A stretch of DNA of 26,024 nucleotides from Bacteroidota bacterium (lineage in GTDB: Bacteria; Bacteroidota; Bacteroidia; Chitinophagales; Chitinophagaceae), in the NCBI GenBank assembly GCA_023423835.1, contig JAFAEW010000098.1, forward strand, positions 1 to 26,024, read 5' to 3'. Made by a program: the position numbers and the translations under genes. Of this stretch, positions 14,758 to 24,021 are shown piece by piece; the first letter of the stretch is position 1; every line of letters begins with the position of its first letter. Under the pieces are notes generated by a model that was given only the letters and a program-made list of their open reading frames with translations, had not been told where the DNA came from and searched no databases.

Positions 14758-16035
14758 CTACTTTCCTTCTTCCAACCCGTATTTGTGCATGTAGCGGTCA
14801 TATAATTGTTGCTGCTTATTACCGAGGTCGAGCGTCCTTCCCTGAATAAATGCATAAGCAACCTTATTGGTGCGCATGTCTAAAATATCGCCGTCGGACA
14901 CCACGATGTTTGCATCTTTTCCCACTTCAATACTTCCGGTTTTAGAATCTATTCCTAATATTTTCGCAGCATTTAGTGTAATGGCCGTCAGGGCCTCTTC
15001 TTTAGTTAATCCATAACCGGTTGCAGTTCCCGCATTAAAGGCCAGGTTACGATAGCGGCTTTGATCATCGGGGTCAGAAATGCAGTACAGCAATCCCGCC
15101 TGCTGCAGCAGATACGGTGTTTTATAGGGAAGATCCACATCATCGTCGCGGAAATTGGGAAGACTGTGAGATGAGCTAAGAATTACAGGAACATTGTTTT
15201 CCTTCAGATAACCGGTAATTTTCCAACTGTCGCTGCCGCCGATTATTACCGGCTTAAATCCGAATTGCCTGGCGAGCTCCACTCCTTCCATCATCGGTCT
15301 TTCCAGGTCGGCATGAATAAAAAGCTTCTGACTTCCATCAAATAACCCTTTCACCGACTCAAACTTGAGGTTTGTATGCACGTGAGAAGGGCTCGATAAA
15401 TAAGCTTTGGCGTCATTGAAGAAAGTTTTCACCGTTTCCAGCTTTTTTAACGCATCTTCCAGCGGATCGCGGTTTTGAGAATAGCGCATGAAATTGGGCA
15501 TGCGGAGGTGAATTCCTTCATCCATCTGGTAAACCGCATCTTCCCAGTTCCAGGCATCAAGTTGCATTACAGATGAACTTCCGGTAATCAGCCCTCCCGA
15601 AGGAATTACATTGGCAAACAGAATTCCATTAACTTTCAAAGTATTGATAATCTTTGAGTCGGTATTGTACGCGACCACTGCCCGCACGTTAGGATTTAAC
15701 TCTCCCAGTTCATAATCATCCCTTGTTGATCTAACGGCACCGATCTCGTTTAACCCCAGGTTAGTATTGGCATTAATCAATCCCGGATAAATCTCCTTTC
15801 CTTTACAATCAATAATTTCTGCTCCCGGAGCCGGCTCTACCATGCCGACTTTCGTAATCTTACCTTTTTCAAAAACCACCATCCCATTTTCGATGATGTT
15901 TCCGTTTCCAACATGAATTCTGGCATTGGTAAGGGCGATTGTACCCTTTTGAGGCGGAGCGGGATAAACATTCGCCTGCGAAAATCCCGTGATGATATAA
16001 AAAGTCGACAGTAGTGATAACAATATTTTTTTCAT
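14758..16035 (-). CDS. Exported amidohydrolase-like protein lacking the usual HxH metal motif
   Basis: 425 residues with a signal peptide (MKKILLSLLSTFYIITGFSQ). The composite amidohydrolase layout is clear: N-terminal beta-sandwich strands (TIALTNARIHVGNGNIIENG, KITKVG), the barrel entry GKEIYPGLIN, and a C-terminal return to the sandwich with LTLNAAKILGIDSKTGSIEVGKDANIVV. At the position of the D-x-H-x-H metal motif the sequence reads N88-A-N90-T-N92, so the canonical binuclear site cannot form. IHADLERPMMEGVELARQ retains a later barrel motif. It lies 33 bases downstream of the 1,001-residue amidohydrolase on the same strand, and the pair is surely one operon. It may be a non-catalytic subunit or use a different metal site. 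Confidence 0.85.
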   Translation of the reverse strand: MKKILLSLLSTFYIITGFSQANVYPAPPQKGTIALTNARIHVGNGNIIENGMVVFEKGKITKVGMVEPAPGAEIIDCKGKEIYPGLINANTNLGLNEIGAVRSTRDDYELGELNPNVRAVVAYNTDSKIINTLKVNGILFANVIPSGGLITGSSSVMQLDAWNWEDAVYQMDEGIHLRMPNFMRYSQNRDPLEDALKKLETVKTFFNDAKAYLSSPSHVHTNLKFESVKGLFDGSQKLFIHADLERPMMEGVELARQFGFKPVIIGGSDSWKITGYLKENNVPVILSSSHSLPNFRDDDVDLPYKTPYLLQQAGLLYCISDPDDQSRYRNLAFNAGTATGYGLTKEEALTAITLNAAKILGIDSKTGSIEVGKDANIVVSDGDILDMRTNKVAYAFIQGRTLDLGNKQQQLYDRYMHKYGLEEGK

Positions 16036-16068
16036 GATGAGATGAATGATAATATTTTGTGATAAAGT

Positions 16069-19000
16069 TTAGTTGCGGTTTCCAATTTCAAAATCCCATA
16101 CAGAGCGGGTTTTCACGTGATCTTCCTCACATTCATTGAGATAATCGAAAGTGGCAACTGCCGGACTTGTTTTTTCTCCGGATGATTTGGCCTCTGCCAT
16201 TTTTTTAATAAGCCGGCTTTTTTCCGCACCCAACTGCTTCCTGAGTTCAACATCTTTTTGAAGATCAAAATATACGATTCCATCAACGATGGTTTTCTCC
16301 GGTTTTGCGTAAACGCTGAGAGGATTTTCATTCCATAAAACAAGGTCTGCGTCTTTACCGGTTTTGATGCTTCCGACGCGGTTGCTGACATGCAACATCA
16401 TAGCCGGATTTAAGGTACACATTTTCCACGCTTCTTCCTCGCTCAAATTTCCGTATTTGATGGTCTTTGCGGCTTCCTTATTGAGATGCCTTGCCATTTC
16501 GGCGTCATCGCTGTTTATTGCCACCAACACGCCCTCTTTCTGCATAATTGCGGCATTATAGGGAATCGCATCTTCGACCTCCGACTTATATGCCCACCAA
16601 TCGCTGAAGGTAGCAGCCGCGGCACCATGCGCTTTCATTTTATCGGCAACCTTGTAGCCTTCAAGTATATGGGTAAATGTATTCACCTTGAAGCCCATTG
16701 AATCTGCCACATGCAGCAACATGTTTATCTCACTTTGAACGTAGGAATGACAGGTGATAAATCTTTTATCGTTGAGGATATCTAAAAGCGTCTCAAGCTC
16801 CAGATCTTTTCGTTTACCAGCCGGGAAATCAGCATAATCCTTCGCCCGGGTAAACGCATCTACCAGCACTTGTTCAACGCCCATCCTGGTATCCGGAAAA
16901 CGATTATTAAAACTGCTGTATGATCGTTTAACATTTTCGCCGAGGGCGAATTTTATGAATCCATCTGCGCCGGCAAATTTCATTTCCTCGGCATTTTTTC
17001 CCCAGCGTAATTTTATCAGTTGTGTTTGTCCGCCAATTGTATTGCAACTGCCATGCAGGATATGGCTGCTCGTAACGCCACCTGCCAACTGGCGATAAAT
17101 ATTAATATCTTCAGGATCTATTACATCGGCAATCCGGACTTCCGCCGTAACAGACTGCGAACATTCATTTACCCCACCTTCTACAGCTATATGCGAATGT
17201 TCATCGATGATACCGGCGGTCAGATGCTTTCCTGCCCCGTCGATAACCGTTGCATTGCCGGCCTTAAGATTTTTCCCGATTGCGGTAATCTTCCCCTTTT
17301 GAATCAATACGTCGGTTTCTTTCAGGATTCCGGCGGTCTCATTGGTCCAGACTGTTGTATTTCTGATTAAAAGATCCTCCTGCTTTGGCGCCTCGGTAAA
17401 TCCATATCCGTTAAACGGATAAACCACCTTTGCATCTACGGTTTCCTTTTTTCCGGCTTTGGATGAATCGGTTTTGTCCTCGGCAGCGGAAACAAATTGC
17501 ACATTCCTCTGCAATGGATCGCCTTTGGAATTATAACCCGTACCTGTCCATGTATTGCCCGAAATAATGCCGTTGAGGATATAAGATTTGCCGGTGTCCT
17601 TTTTATCGCTCCAGTTGATTTTTACCCAATTTGAATTTTCTGCAATAGAAAATTTAGGACGAACAGAATCCGTTCCAAGTAACAGCAATGCTTTGGGATC
17701 GGACAATTTTCCACTGATCTCAAGGTTGTAATTCTTACTCAGGCCGTTCTCCTTTACAGTCATCTGGTATTTTCCGCGGTAATCCTTCCAGCCGTTTTCT
17801 TCAAGCAGGTATTTTTTTCCGTTTACCCAGTTTTGGAAAACCACTGTTTCTTTTTCAAACAAAGGCCCGCTGCTGATGATGAAGTTTGCCAGCTTTCCCT
17901 GATCAAGGCTTCCAACCTTGTCGTATACACCAATCAGCCTGGCCGGAGTTTGTGTTAATGCTTCCAGCGCTTTTTCGGGCGTTAATCCATTATCAATCGC
18001 TTTCAATAAGTTCTTCTTAAAGTCGGCTGCTTTATCCACGCCTTCGGAAGTAAGGGCAAAATTGATCCCGGCATTTTGAAACATTCCAGGCTGCAGCGGC
18101 GCCATTTCCCAATGCTTTAAAACACTTACAGAAACCGTTCTCGCCACCGTTACGTCTTCGAGATCGAGAGCGGCAGGAAAATCAACAGGCAAAATGAAGG
18201 AGGCGTTGGCATCTTTCATTTCCTGCATTCGCTGGTATTCGTTTCCTCCGCCCTTAACAATATAATTTACACCATACTCCTTTGCAATCTTTAAAGCACG
18301 CAGATCATTCCACTTATCATTGCTGATAAAAATCTGCGGCAAATTAAGATTGTCATTCCATGCTTGTAAGGTGAAATTGGTTCCTTCCGCCGGCTGATTT
18401 TTCCTGTACCATTGTCCGTCAAGATAAGCCTGCCGCAACAGCGCGATAGATCCCATCAAAGATGTTGGATAAGATTGGGTGGAAGTGCCTTTATTGAATG
18501 AAAAAAAAGATGCAGCCTTTTCCTTCAATACCAGAAAATTATCGATTTCGTCGCCTGTGGTTACCAAAACACCGGTTCCTCTTGCAATCCCATCCTCCTG
18601 ATGCGATAATACAATGCCAAAACCTTTTGAACGCAGGCTTTCGGCATCTTTTGCATTTTTCGTAAACAGCGAAGCGGCGTTGGTCTCGCTTCTCAAAGCC
18701 TCATTCCATCCGAAAGCACCGTCCTTATTACTGATATTTTGATATCCCCTATCACCCTGTTTGCTTTTTTCGGGGCTTATTCCATAACCGCTTACCAGTT
18801 CAATGAAAGACGGATAAATGTATTTCCCCTTACAATCGATCAGAATGGCGCCAGCAGGAATCGAACCGTTGTTTCCTACCGAAATGATATTTCCCTTTTG
18901 AATGACTAGTGTTGCGTTGTGCAAGGTTGTTGACGGATCTTTTACGATCGTAGCATTTGTAAATGCGTAAAGATCTGAACGGCTATCAACAACCCCATTC

Positions 19001-19074
19001 ACCGGAAAAGTTTCCTGTGCACTCACTAACCTTAAAATAAAGATTGATAACAGCAGCAACGAAAATTTCTTCAT
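16069..19074 (-). CDS. Exported double amidohydrolase (imidazolonepropionase-like); only the C-terminal module looks catalytic
   Basis: 1,001 residues with a signal peptide (MKKFSLLLLSIFILRLVSAQ). Two amidohydrolase modules appear in tandem. The first (about 30-430) has the fold landmarks GKYIYPSFIE and LTQTPARLIGVYDKVGSLDQGKLANFII, but E92-L-V-S-G96 replaces the D-x-H-x-H metal motif. A beta-rich linker (about 430-560) follows. The second (about 565-985) keeps GIIDEHSHI with His626 and His628, the likely bridging Lys in FIKFALGENVK, His in ITCHSY and THILEGYK, and the catalytic Asp in INSDDAE, then LNPAMMLHVSNRVGSIKTGKDADLVLW. Family members hydrolyse cyclic amides or dipeptides; the substrate is unknown. 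It is the first gene of a two-gene operon with the degenerate amidohydrolase. Confidence 0.9.
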   Translation of the reverse strand: MKKFSLLLLSIFILRLVSAQETFPVNGVVDSRSDLYAFTNATIVKDPSTTLHNATLVIQKGNIISVGNNGSIPAGAILIDCKGKYIYPSFIELVSGYGISPEKSKQGDRGYQNISNKDGAFGWNEALRSETNAASLFTKNAKDAESLRSKGFGIVLSHQEDGIARGTGVLVTTGDEIDNFLVLKEKAASFFSFNKGTSTQSYPTSLMGSIALLRQAYLDGQWYRKNQPAEGTNFTLQAWNDNLNLPQIFISNDKWNDLRALKIAKEYGVNYIVKGGGNEYQRMQEMKDANASFILPVDFPAALDLEDVTVARTVSVSVLKHWEMAPLQPGMFQNAGINFALTSEGVDKAADFKKNLLKAIDNGLTPEKALEALTQTPARLIGVYDKVGSLDQGKLANFIISSGPLFEKETVVFQNWVNGKKYLLEENGWKDYRGKYQMTVKENGLSKNYNLEISGKLSDPKALLLLGTDSVRPKFSIAENSNWVKINWSDKKDTGKSYILNGIISGNTWTGTGYNSKGDPLQRNVQFVSAAEDKTDSSKAGKKETVDAKVVYPFNGYGFTEAPKQEDLLIRNTTVWTNETAGILKETDVLIQKGKITAIGKNLKAGNATVIDGAGKHLTAGIIDEHSHIAVEGGVNECSQSVTAEVRIADVIDPEDINIYRQLAGGVTSSHILHGSCNTIGGQTQLIKLRWGKNAEEMKFAGADGFIKFALGENVKRSYSSFNNRFPDTRMGVEQVLVDAFTRAKDYADFPAGKRKDLELETLLDILNDKRFITCHSYVQSEINMLLHVADSMGFKVNTFTHILEGYKVADKMKAHGAAAATFSDWWAYKSEVEDAIPYNAAIMQKEGVLVAINSDDAEMARHLNKEAAKTIKYGNLSEEEAWKMCTLNPAMMLHVSNRVGSIKTGKDADLVLWNENPLSVYAKPEKTIVDGIVYFDLQKDVELRKQLGAEKSRLIKKMAEAKSSGEKTSPAVATFDYLNECEEDHVKTRSVWDFEIGNRN

Positions 19075-19162
19075 AAGTAATTATGGCTGATTAATGACAG
19101 ATAAACCTAAAGATGTATTCTATCTCCGGTTCAAAATTTTTTACCGATGGAAATATATGAAT

Positions 19163-21802
19163 TTAAACGGAAGTGGCGATGTAATCTTTAATGGTGTTGA
19201 TCACTTCATTGAAGCGTGAACCATCCTGACCGCCTGCTACGGCAATTGTTTTTTGCCCGCCACCGCTACCATTGATCAGAGGACCTACTTTTTCTTTCAC
19301 GAGTTTCGCCGCATCAAGACCCTTTCCCTGCACCAATTTATCGCTGACCGCTACCGCTACCCCGGCTTTTCCCTTGCTGGCCGATAATAAAACGACCACC
19401 CGGTTTTCTTTCGATTTACTCAAATCAAACGTCAGCTTTTTCAGGTTGTCGGTTTGTTCAATTTCAACCACCTTTCCAATAAAATCTATTCCGGCAATTT
19501 CCATGGCGCCCTCTTCCAACTCTTGCTTCAAGACCGCGAGTTGTTTGGATTGTAAACTTTCCAGCCGCTTTTTCAGTTCGCTATTTTCCTCTAAAAGAGT
19601 TTGGATAGCCTGCACCGGGTTTTTCGGATGTTTTATTAGTTGAAGGATGAAATCCTGCTGCTCAAAGGTGTTGTTTATGTAGTGTTCCGCTGCAAGACCG
19701 CTAACTGCAAACATCCTTCTCACACCGGCTGCGACTGCCGTTTCCTGTTTGATCTTGAAAAATCCGAGATCACCGGTTCTTGAAACATGCGTTCCGCCAC
19801 AAAGCTCAATAGAATAATGCGGATCAATAATAACGACACGTACCATTTCGCCGTATTTTTCTCCAAACAAAGCCATCGCCCCGAGTGCAATCGCTTCATC
19901 CTTTTTCATTTCCGTAATAACGACAGGTATGTTTGCACGAATCTTCTGATTTACAATAGATTCTATCTTTTTTATTTCATCCTCTGTGACCTTTGCAAAA
20001 TGCGAAAAATCGAAGCGAAGATTTTCGGCATTTACCAGGCTTCCCTTTTGATTTACATGCGATCCCAAAACCTCTTTAAGGGCCGCATGTAACAGGTGGG
20101 TTGCCGTATGATGAATTGCGGTTTGCGCTCTTTTTTCGTAATCAATTTTTGCAAGAACCTCCGATTCAGGATGCTGTGGAAGGCGGTCTGTTATTTGAAT
20201 AATAAGGTTGTTCTCCTTTTTTGTATCCAAAACGTCGATGGCTTCCTCTTCGAAATATAAAGTTCCAGTATCCCCCACCTGACCACCGCTCTCTGCATAA
20301 AACGGAGTGGCATTTAAAACGATCTGATAAGCTTCCTTTCCTTTCGCCTTTACCTTTCGGTATTTTACAACCCTGGTTTTAACCTCAGCCGAATCATATC
20401 CGATAAATTTATTGATAGGATCGGAAGAAAGCTCGATCCAATCGGAGGTTTCGAGAGCGGTGGCTGCACGGCTCCTGTTTTTCTGCTGTTGCATTTCCGA
20501 TTCAAATGCCGCTTCATCTACCTGCAAATGATTTTCTTCGCCGATAAGTCTTGTAAGATCAACAGGAAAGCCGTAGGTATCAAAAAGTTCGAAAACGGCA
20601 GTTCCGGAAATAATTTTTGATCCTGAAGCAAGGGTTGCATCGATAATTTCCTGAATCTTCTTCAATCCTTTATCGAGGGTGCGTAAAAATGCTTCCTCCT
20701 CTTCCCTGATGACCCTTTCTATAAATGATTGCTGCTGAAGGAGTTCGGGAAAGACATTTTCAAATTGCTTTGCCAATACGGGCACAATCTGATGAAGGAG
20801 GGGTTGATGATAATCAAGATGAGAATAATAATATCGCACCGCTCTTCTTAAAATCCTTCTTATTACATAGCCCGCACCGGTGTTGGAAGGAAGCTGGCCA
20901 TCGGCAATGGTAAAGCTGATAGCGCGGATGTGATCTGCAATTACCCTGAAAGCGATGGCCTGTTTACTATCACCGAAATCGTATTTTTTACCGACGATGG
21001 CTTCAGTAGCTTCAATTAAAGGCGTAAAAACGTCGGTATCATAATTACTTTTTTTATCCTGCAGGACGCGTACCAGCCGCTCAAAACCCAGTCCGGTATC
21101 CACATGCTTTTGCGGAAGGGGAGCAAGACTGCCATCCCTCATCCTGTTAAACTGGATGAACACATTATTCCAGATCTCAATGACCTGCGGATGGTCTTTG
21201 TTCACCAGATCTGCTCCGTTTACCGCTTTTCTTTCGGCTTCGGTACGACAGTCGATATGAATTTCGGTACATGGACCACATGGTCCGGTTTCACCCATTT
21301 CCCAGAAGTTATCCTTTTTCCCTCCCATGAGGATCCGGGAAGGATCCACATGTTTTTCCCAGGCACTTTCGGCCTCTTGATCTTTGGGAAGGTTGTCGGC
21401 CCGATCGCCCTGAAAAACAGTCACATACAGCCGATCCTTGTCAATCTTAAATACTTCGGTCAACAATTCCCAGCTCCAGGCGATCGCTTCTTCCTTGAAG
21501 TAATCACCAAAGCTCCAGTTTCCCAGCATTTCAAACATGGTATGGTGATAGGTGTCAACACCCACTTCCTCAAGGTCGTTATGCTTGCCGCTCACCCGCA
21601 GACATTTTTGGGTATCGGCTACGCGCCTGAATTCAGGTTGTTTATTTCCAAGGAAATAATCCTTGAATTGATTCATTCCCGCATTGGTAAACAACAAAGT
21701 GGGATCATTTTTTACAACAATCGGAGCGGAAGGAACAATATGATGGTGTTTTGACTTAAAAAAATCCAAAAAACTTTGTCGTATTTCAGCACTTGTGCGC
21801 AT
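19163..21802 (-). CDS. alaS: Alanine--tRNA ligase
   Basis: 879 residues, full length for bacterial AlaRS. It charges tRNA-Ala and clears mischarged Ser and Gly. Catalytic class II core (1-250): HHTMFEMLGNWSFGDYFKEEA (motif 2 region), TGPCGPCTEIHID (172-184) and GLGFERL (motif 3, 237-243). The tRNA-recognition domain follows (about 250-460). The editing domain carries its zinc ligands His565 and His569 (HTATH) plus Cys668 and His672 (CGGTH). The C-terminal oligomerisation/DHHA1 domain ends with GKGLDAAKLVKEKVG and NGSGGGQKTIAVAGG. It is divergent from the M23 peptidase gene, an arrangement common in Bacteroidota. Its stop is 88 bases from the amidohydrolase operon start, with no terminator seen between them. 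Confidence 0.98.
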   Translation of the reverse strand: MRTSAEIRQSFLDFFKSKHHHIVPSAPIVVKNDPTLLFTNAGMNQFKDYFLGNKQPEFRRVADTQKCLRVSGKHNDLEEVGVDTYHHTMFEMLGNWSFGDYFKEEAIAWSWELLTEVFKIDKDRLYVTVFQGDRADNLPKDQEAESAWEKHVDPSRILMGGKKDNFWEMGETGPCGPCTEIHIDCRTEAERKAVNGADLVNKDHPQVIEIWNNVFIQFNRMRDGSLAPLPQKHVDTGLGFERLVRVLQDKKSNYDTDVFTPLIEATEAIVGKKYDFGDSKQAIAFRVIADHIRAISFTIADGQLPSNTGAGYVIRRILRRAVRYYYSHLDYHQPLLHQIVPVLAKQFENVFPELLQQQSFIERVIREEEEAFLRTLDKGLKKIQEIIDATLASGSKIISGTAVFELFDTYGFPVDLTRLIGEENHLQVDEAAFESEMQQQKNRSRAATALETSDWIELSSDPINKFIGYDSAEVKTRVVKYRKVKAKGKEAYQIVLNATPFYAESGGQVGDTGTLYFEEEAIDVLDTKKENNLIIQITDRLPQHPESEVLAKIDYEKRAQTAIHHTATHLLHAALKEVLGSHVNQKGSLVNAENLRFDFSHFAKVTEDEIKKIESIVNQKIRANIPVVITEMKKDEAIALGAMALFGEKYGEMVRVVIIDPHYSIELCGGTHVSRTGDLGFFKIKQETAVAAGVRRMFAVSGLAAEHYINNTFEQQDFILQLIKHPKNPVQAIQTLLEENSELKKRLESLQSKQLAVLKQELEEGAMEIAGIDFIGKVVEIEQTDNLKKLTFDLSKSKENRVVVLLSASKGKAGVAVAVSDKLVQGKGLDAAKLVKEKVGPLINGSGGGQKTIAVAGGQDGSRFNEVINTIKDYIATSV

Positions 21803-21843
21803 AGGAACTCAAAAATTAGAAAATCATTTAGTTTGCAAGCTGT

Positions 21844-21851
21844 TATCTTTG
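21844..21851 (+). promoter_or_regulatory. Bacteroidota -7 promoter box, plus strand, for the M23 peptidase gene
   Basis: TATCTTTG matches TAnnTTTG exactly, about 126 bases before the M23 start, giving a leader of around 120 bases. It faces the alaS box at 21866-21873, with only 14 bases between them. The -33 element is not clear. Confidence 0.4.
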
Positions 21852-21865
21852 TCGTAACAAGGCAG

Positions 21866-21873
21866 CAAAGGTA
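21866..21873 (-). promoter_or_regulatory. Bacteroidota -7 promoter box for alaS
   Basis: The minus strand reads TACCTTTG, an exact TAnnTTTG match, 64 bases upstream of the alaS start codon. The predicted transcription start is near 21860, almost back to back with that of the plus-strand box. Confidence 0.5.
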
Positions 21874-21977
21874 AGAATTTGACTGCATGCATTATGCACT
21901 GAAGGTTTTCCATTTTATTCGTTTCATGCGCTCCGGGCACATGGATTAACGTTGAAAGGCAACACCAAATCCCCCTG

Positions 21978-22949
21978 ATGAAGAAAGTTAAATATTATTA
22001 CAATACACATACACTCCGGTACGAAAAAATTGAAACACCGTTTGAGATCAAGTTGCTGAGGATATTTGGCTTTTTCGCAGCCATATTGGTCACCTCCATC
22101 ATAATCGTGGCCATTGCATTTCAGTTCATTGACTCTCCTAAAGAAATTTTACTGGAACAACAAAACCAGTCGATGTCTGAAAATTACGGCATCCTGAAAC
22201 AAAAAGTTCAGCAACTGGAAATTCAGATGCAGGAACTGGAAAAAAGAGACAATACCGTTTATCGCTCAATCTTTGAAGCGCCGCCGATCCCCGATAGCGT
22301 GCGCCTGAAGAAAATGCAGAAAAATAAGGAATTGAACCTCCTACAAACCATGGATGAAAATGCGCTCGTCAGCAGTCTCACAACGCAATTGAACCAGCTT
22401 ACACTGCGGGTTTCCTACCAGAATTCGTCCCTCAATGAAATTGTTGGAATGATCAGGGACAAGGAAAAGCTCATGTCTGCAATTCCGGCCATTCAGCCTG
22501 TAAGTAATAAAAATTTGAATCATATCGCTTCCGGATTTGGGTACCGGATTGATCCCATCTATAAAATTTCGAAATTTCATGCAGGGCTTGATTTCGCTGC
22601 TCCACAAGGCACCCCAATTTATGCTACGGCCGATGGAAAGGTGAAAGTGGCAGAATATAATGCCGGCGGCTATGGAAATCACGTGGTTATCAATCATGGA
22701 TTTGGATATGAAAGTCTTTACGGACATATGGTTAGAATAAAGGCGAAGGTTGGCCAAAAGGTGAAACGAGGTGAGGTGATCGGATATGTCGGTTCAACCG
22801 GTAAAAGTACCGGCCCGCATTGCCATTACGAAGTTCATAAAGATGGTCAGCCCGTAGACCCCGTCTACTATTTCTACAACGATCTTACACCCGAACAGTA
22901 CGATCAGCTGCTGAAACTTGCAGCACAGAGCAACCAAAGCTTTGACTAA
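21978..22949 (+). CDS. Membrane-anchored M23 (LytM-type) metallopeptidase
   Basis: 323 residues. A short cytoplasmic head with Tyr/Lys-rich sequence is followed by one transmembrane helix (about 27-49), a coiled coil (about 60-95, LEQQNQ...QQLEIQMQELEKR), a helical stretch (110-165), then the M23 domain (about 185-295). The zinc site is complete: His201 and Asp205 in FHAGLDF, His250 in LYGHM, and His281/His283 in GPHCHYEV. Such enzymes cut peptidoglycan cross-bridges or stem peptides during growth and division. An intact site argues for an active endopeptidase rather than an EnvC/NlpD-type activator. It is divergent from alaS. The start at 21978 is preferred because MKKVKYYYNTHTLRYEKIE is the familiar opening of these Bacteroidota proteins. 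Confidence 0.92.
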   Translation: MKKVKYYYNTHTLRYEKIETPFEIKLLRIFGFFAAILVTSIIIVAIAFQFIDSPKEILLEQQNQSMSENYGILKQKVQQLEIQMQELEKRDNTVYRSIFEAPPIPDSVRLKKMQKNKELNLLQTMDENALVSSLTTQLNQLTLRVSYQNSSLNEIVGMIRDKEKLMSAIPAIQPVSNKNLNHIASGFGYRIDPIYKISKFHAGLDFAAPQGTPIYATADGKVKVAEYNAGGYGNHVVINHGFGYESLYGHMVRIKAKVGQKVKRGEVIGYVGSTGKSTGPHCHYEVHKDGQPVDPVYYFYNDLTPEQYDQLLKLAAQSNQSFD

Positions 22950-23011
22950 CGTCTATAATAAAAGTTTCAATTGGCTGTAAAGAGTCGTAACTTCAAAGTA
23001 AATTTATTGAA

Positions 23012-23776
23012 ATGAAAAAGCTCTTTTTCATTATCCTTAGCGGCATGACTTTCGCCCTGCCTGCTTCCACCGCATTTGCGCAAAGCGGCAACCTCTCCCT
23101 TGGAGTAAAGGGAGGAATCAGCGTACCCGATCTTAAATCTTCAGGAACAAACCCTTTAAGCCAGGGATGGGTGTCGCGGTTGGGCCCATATTTCGGTCTG
23201 GTTAGCGAAATTCCTTTGGGACCACAAATCTCGATTCAGGCCGAATTGAACTACGCTTCGCAAGGCGGTAAAAAAAACGGGGCACAGCCGATTCCGGTTT
23301 CTCAACTTGGATTGGAACTGCCACCCGGGATTCCCCTTTCGGATTACCTCTATGCCAATTACAGGTCGGAAGCGATTCTGAATTATCTGGAATTACCGGT
23401 ATTACTGAAACTGAATTTTCCGTTGAACGAACAATTATCGTGGTTTGTGAATGCCGGGCCTTATGCGGGTTATCTTTTACGCGCAAAGAATGTAACGAAA
23501 GGAAGCAGCAACATCTATCTTGATGAGAAACTTTCGCAGGTTATCTGGCCAGTACCCATATCTTTCGACAGCACACTGAACATTAAGGACGAGATCAATC
23601 GTTTCAATTTTGGAATACAGGCAGGAATTGGTCTCAGTTTGCAACTGCCGGCAGGAAAACTGGTATTTACCGCCGGAGGAAACTTAGGAATTACCGACAT
23701 TCAGAAGGATGAAAAAAATGGCAGCAATAAAACCGGTGCAGCTACCATTACGGTTGGTTATCTCATTGATTTGTAA
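23012..23776 (+). CDS. Outer-membrane beta-barrel protein (PorT-like, OMP_b-brl_2 type)
   Basis: 254 residues. The signal peptide MKKLFFIILSGMTFALPASTAFAQ (cleavage near residue 24) is followed by alternating amphipathic strands typical of small barrels: NLSLGVKGGISVPDL, YFGLVSEIPLG, ISIQAELNYASQGGKK, LNYLELPVLLKLNFP, LSWFVNAGPYAGYLL and FNFGIQAGIGLSLQLP. It ends in ATITVGYLIDL, a hydrophobic last strand. The LNYLELPVLLK block is a hallmark of the Bacteroidota family related to PorT. These proteins are often strain-variable and most have no known ligand. It follows the M23 gene by 62 bases on the same strand without an obvious terminator, so cotranscription is possible. Confidence 0.85.
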   Translation: MKKLFFIILSGMTFALPASTAFAQSGNLSLGVKGGISVPDLKSSGTNPLSQGWVSRLGPYFGLVSEIPLGPQISIQAELNYASQGGKKNGAQPIPVSQLGLELPPGIPLSDYLYANYRSEAILNYLELPVLLKLNFPLNEQLSWFVNAGPYAGYLLRAKNVTKGSSNIYLDEKLSQVIWPVPISFDSTLNIKDEINRFNFGIQAGIGLSLQLPAGKLVFTAGGNLGITDIQKDEKNGSNKTGAATITVGYLIDL

Positions 23777-23780
23777 GGGA

Positions 23781-23912
23781 ATGTTTAACAGTTTCGCAAA
23801 GGCGATTAACTTTTTTTTAAAACAATTATTTTCCACCTTTGGTTTGCAGTTCCCGGAAGAGGAGTTGAAAGATTTACATGAGCATTATAAGTTGGTTAAC
23901 ACTTTAAATTAA
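23781..23912 (+). CDS. Possible 43-residue small protein after the barrel gene
   Basis: The ATG at 23781 lies 4 bases after the barrel stop and encodes 43 residues beginning MFNSFAKAINFFLKQLF and ending EEELKDLHEHYKLVNTLN. The first half is hydrophobic and weakly basic, the second half acidic, which would suit a small amphipathic helix protein. An AAGGGA lies just upstream, although Bacteroidota rarely rely on such sites. A longer reading from 23709 overlaps the barrel gene and is less likely. It could be non-coding. Confidence 0.35.
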   Translation: MFNSFAKAINFFLKQLFSTFGLQFPEEELKDLHEHYKLVNTLN

Positions 23913-23991
23913 TTTTTGGCACTGCATTTGTAACTTATTTATCAAATTAGTTTATAGTCAATTTTCTCATAAGCAGTTAGTTTTGGTTGCG

Positions 23992-24021
23992 GCCCCTGTT
24001 TCTACAGGGGCTTATTTTTTT
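23992..24021 (+). terminator. Rho-independent terminator after the barrel gene region
   Basis: A perfect 8-bp GC-rich stem GCCCCTGT / ACAGGGGC (23992-23999, 24004-24011) with a TTCT loop is followed by TTATTTTTTT. It closes the plus-strand unit, and its T-run overlaps the stop codon of the converging VanZ gene. Confidence 0.9.

Noticed and set aside
21104..21754. A 216-codon open frame on the plus strand
   Set aside because: It is antisense to the catalytic domain of alaS and is a shadow of that gene.
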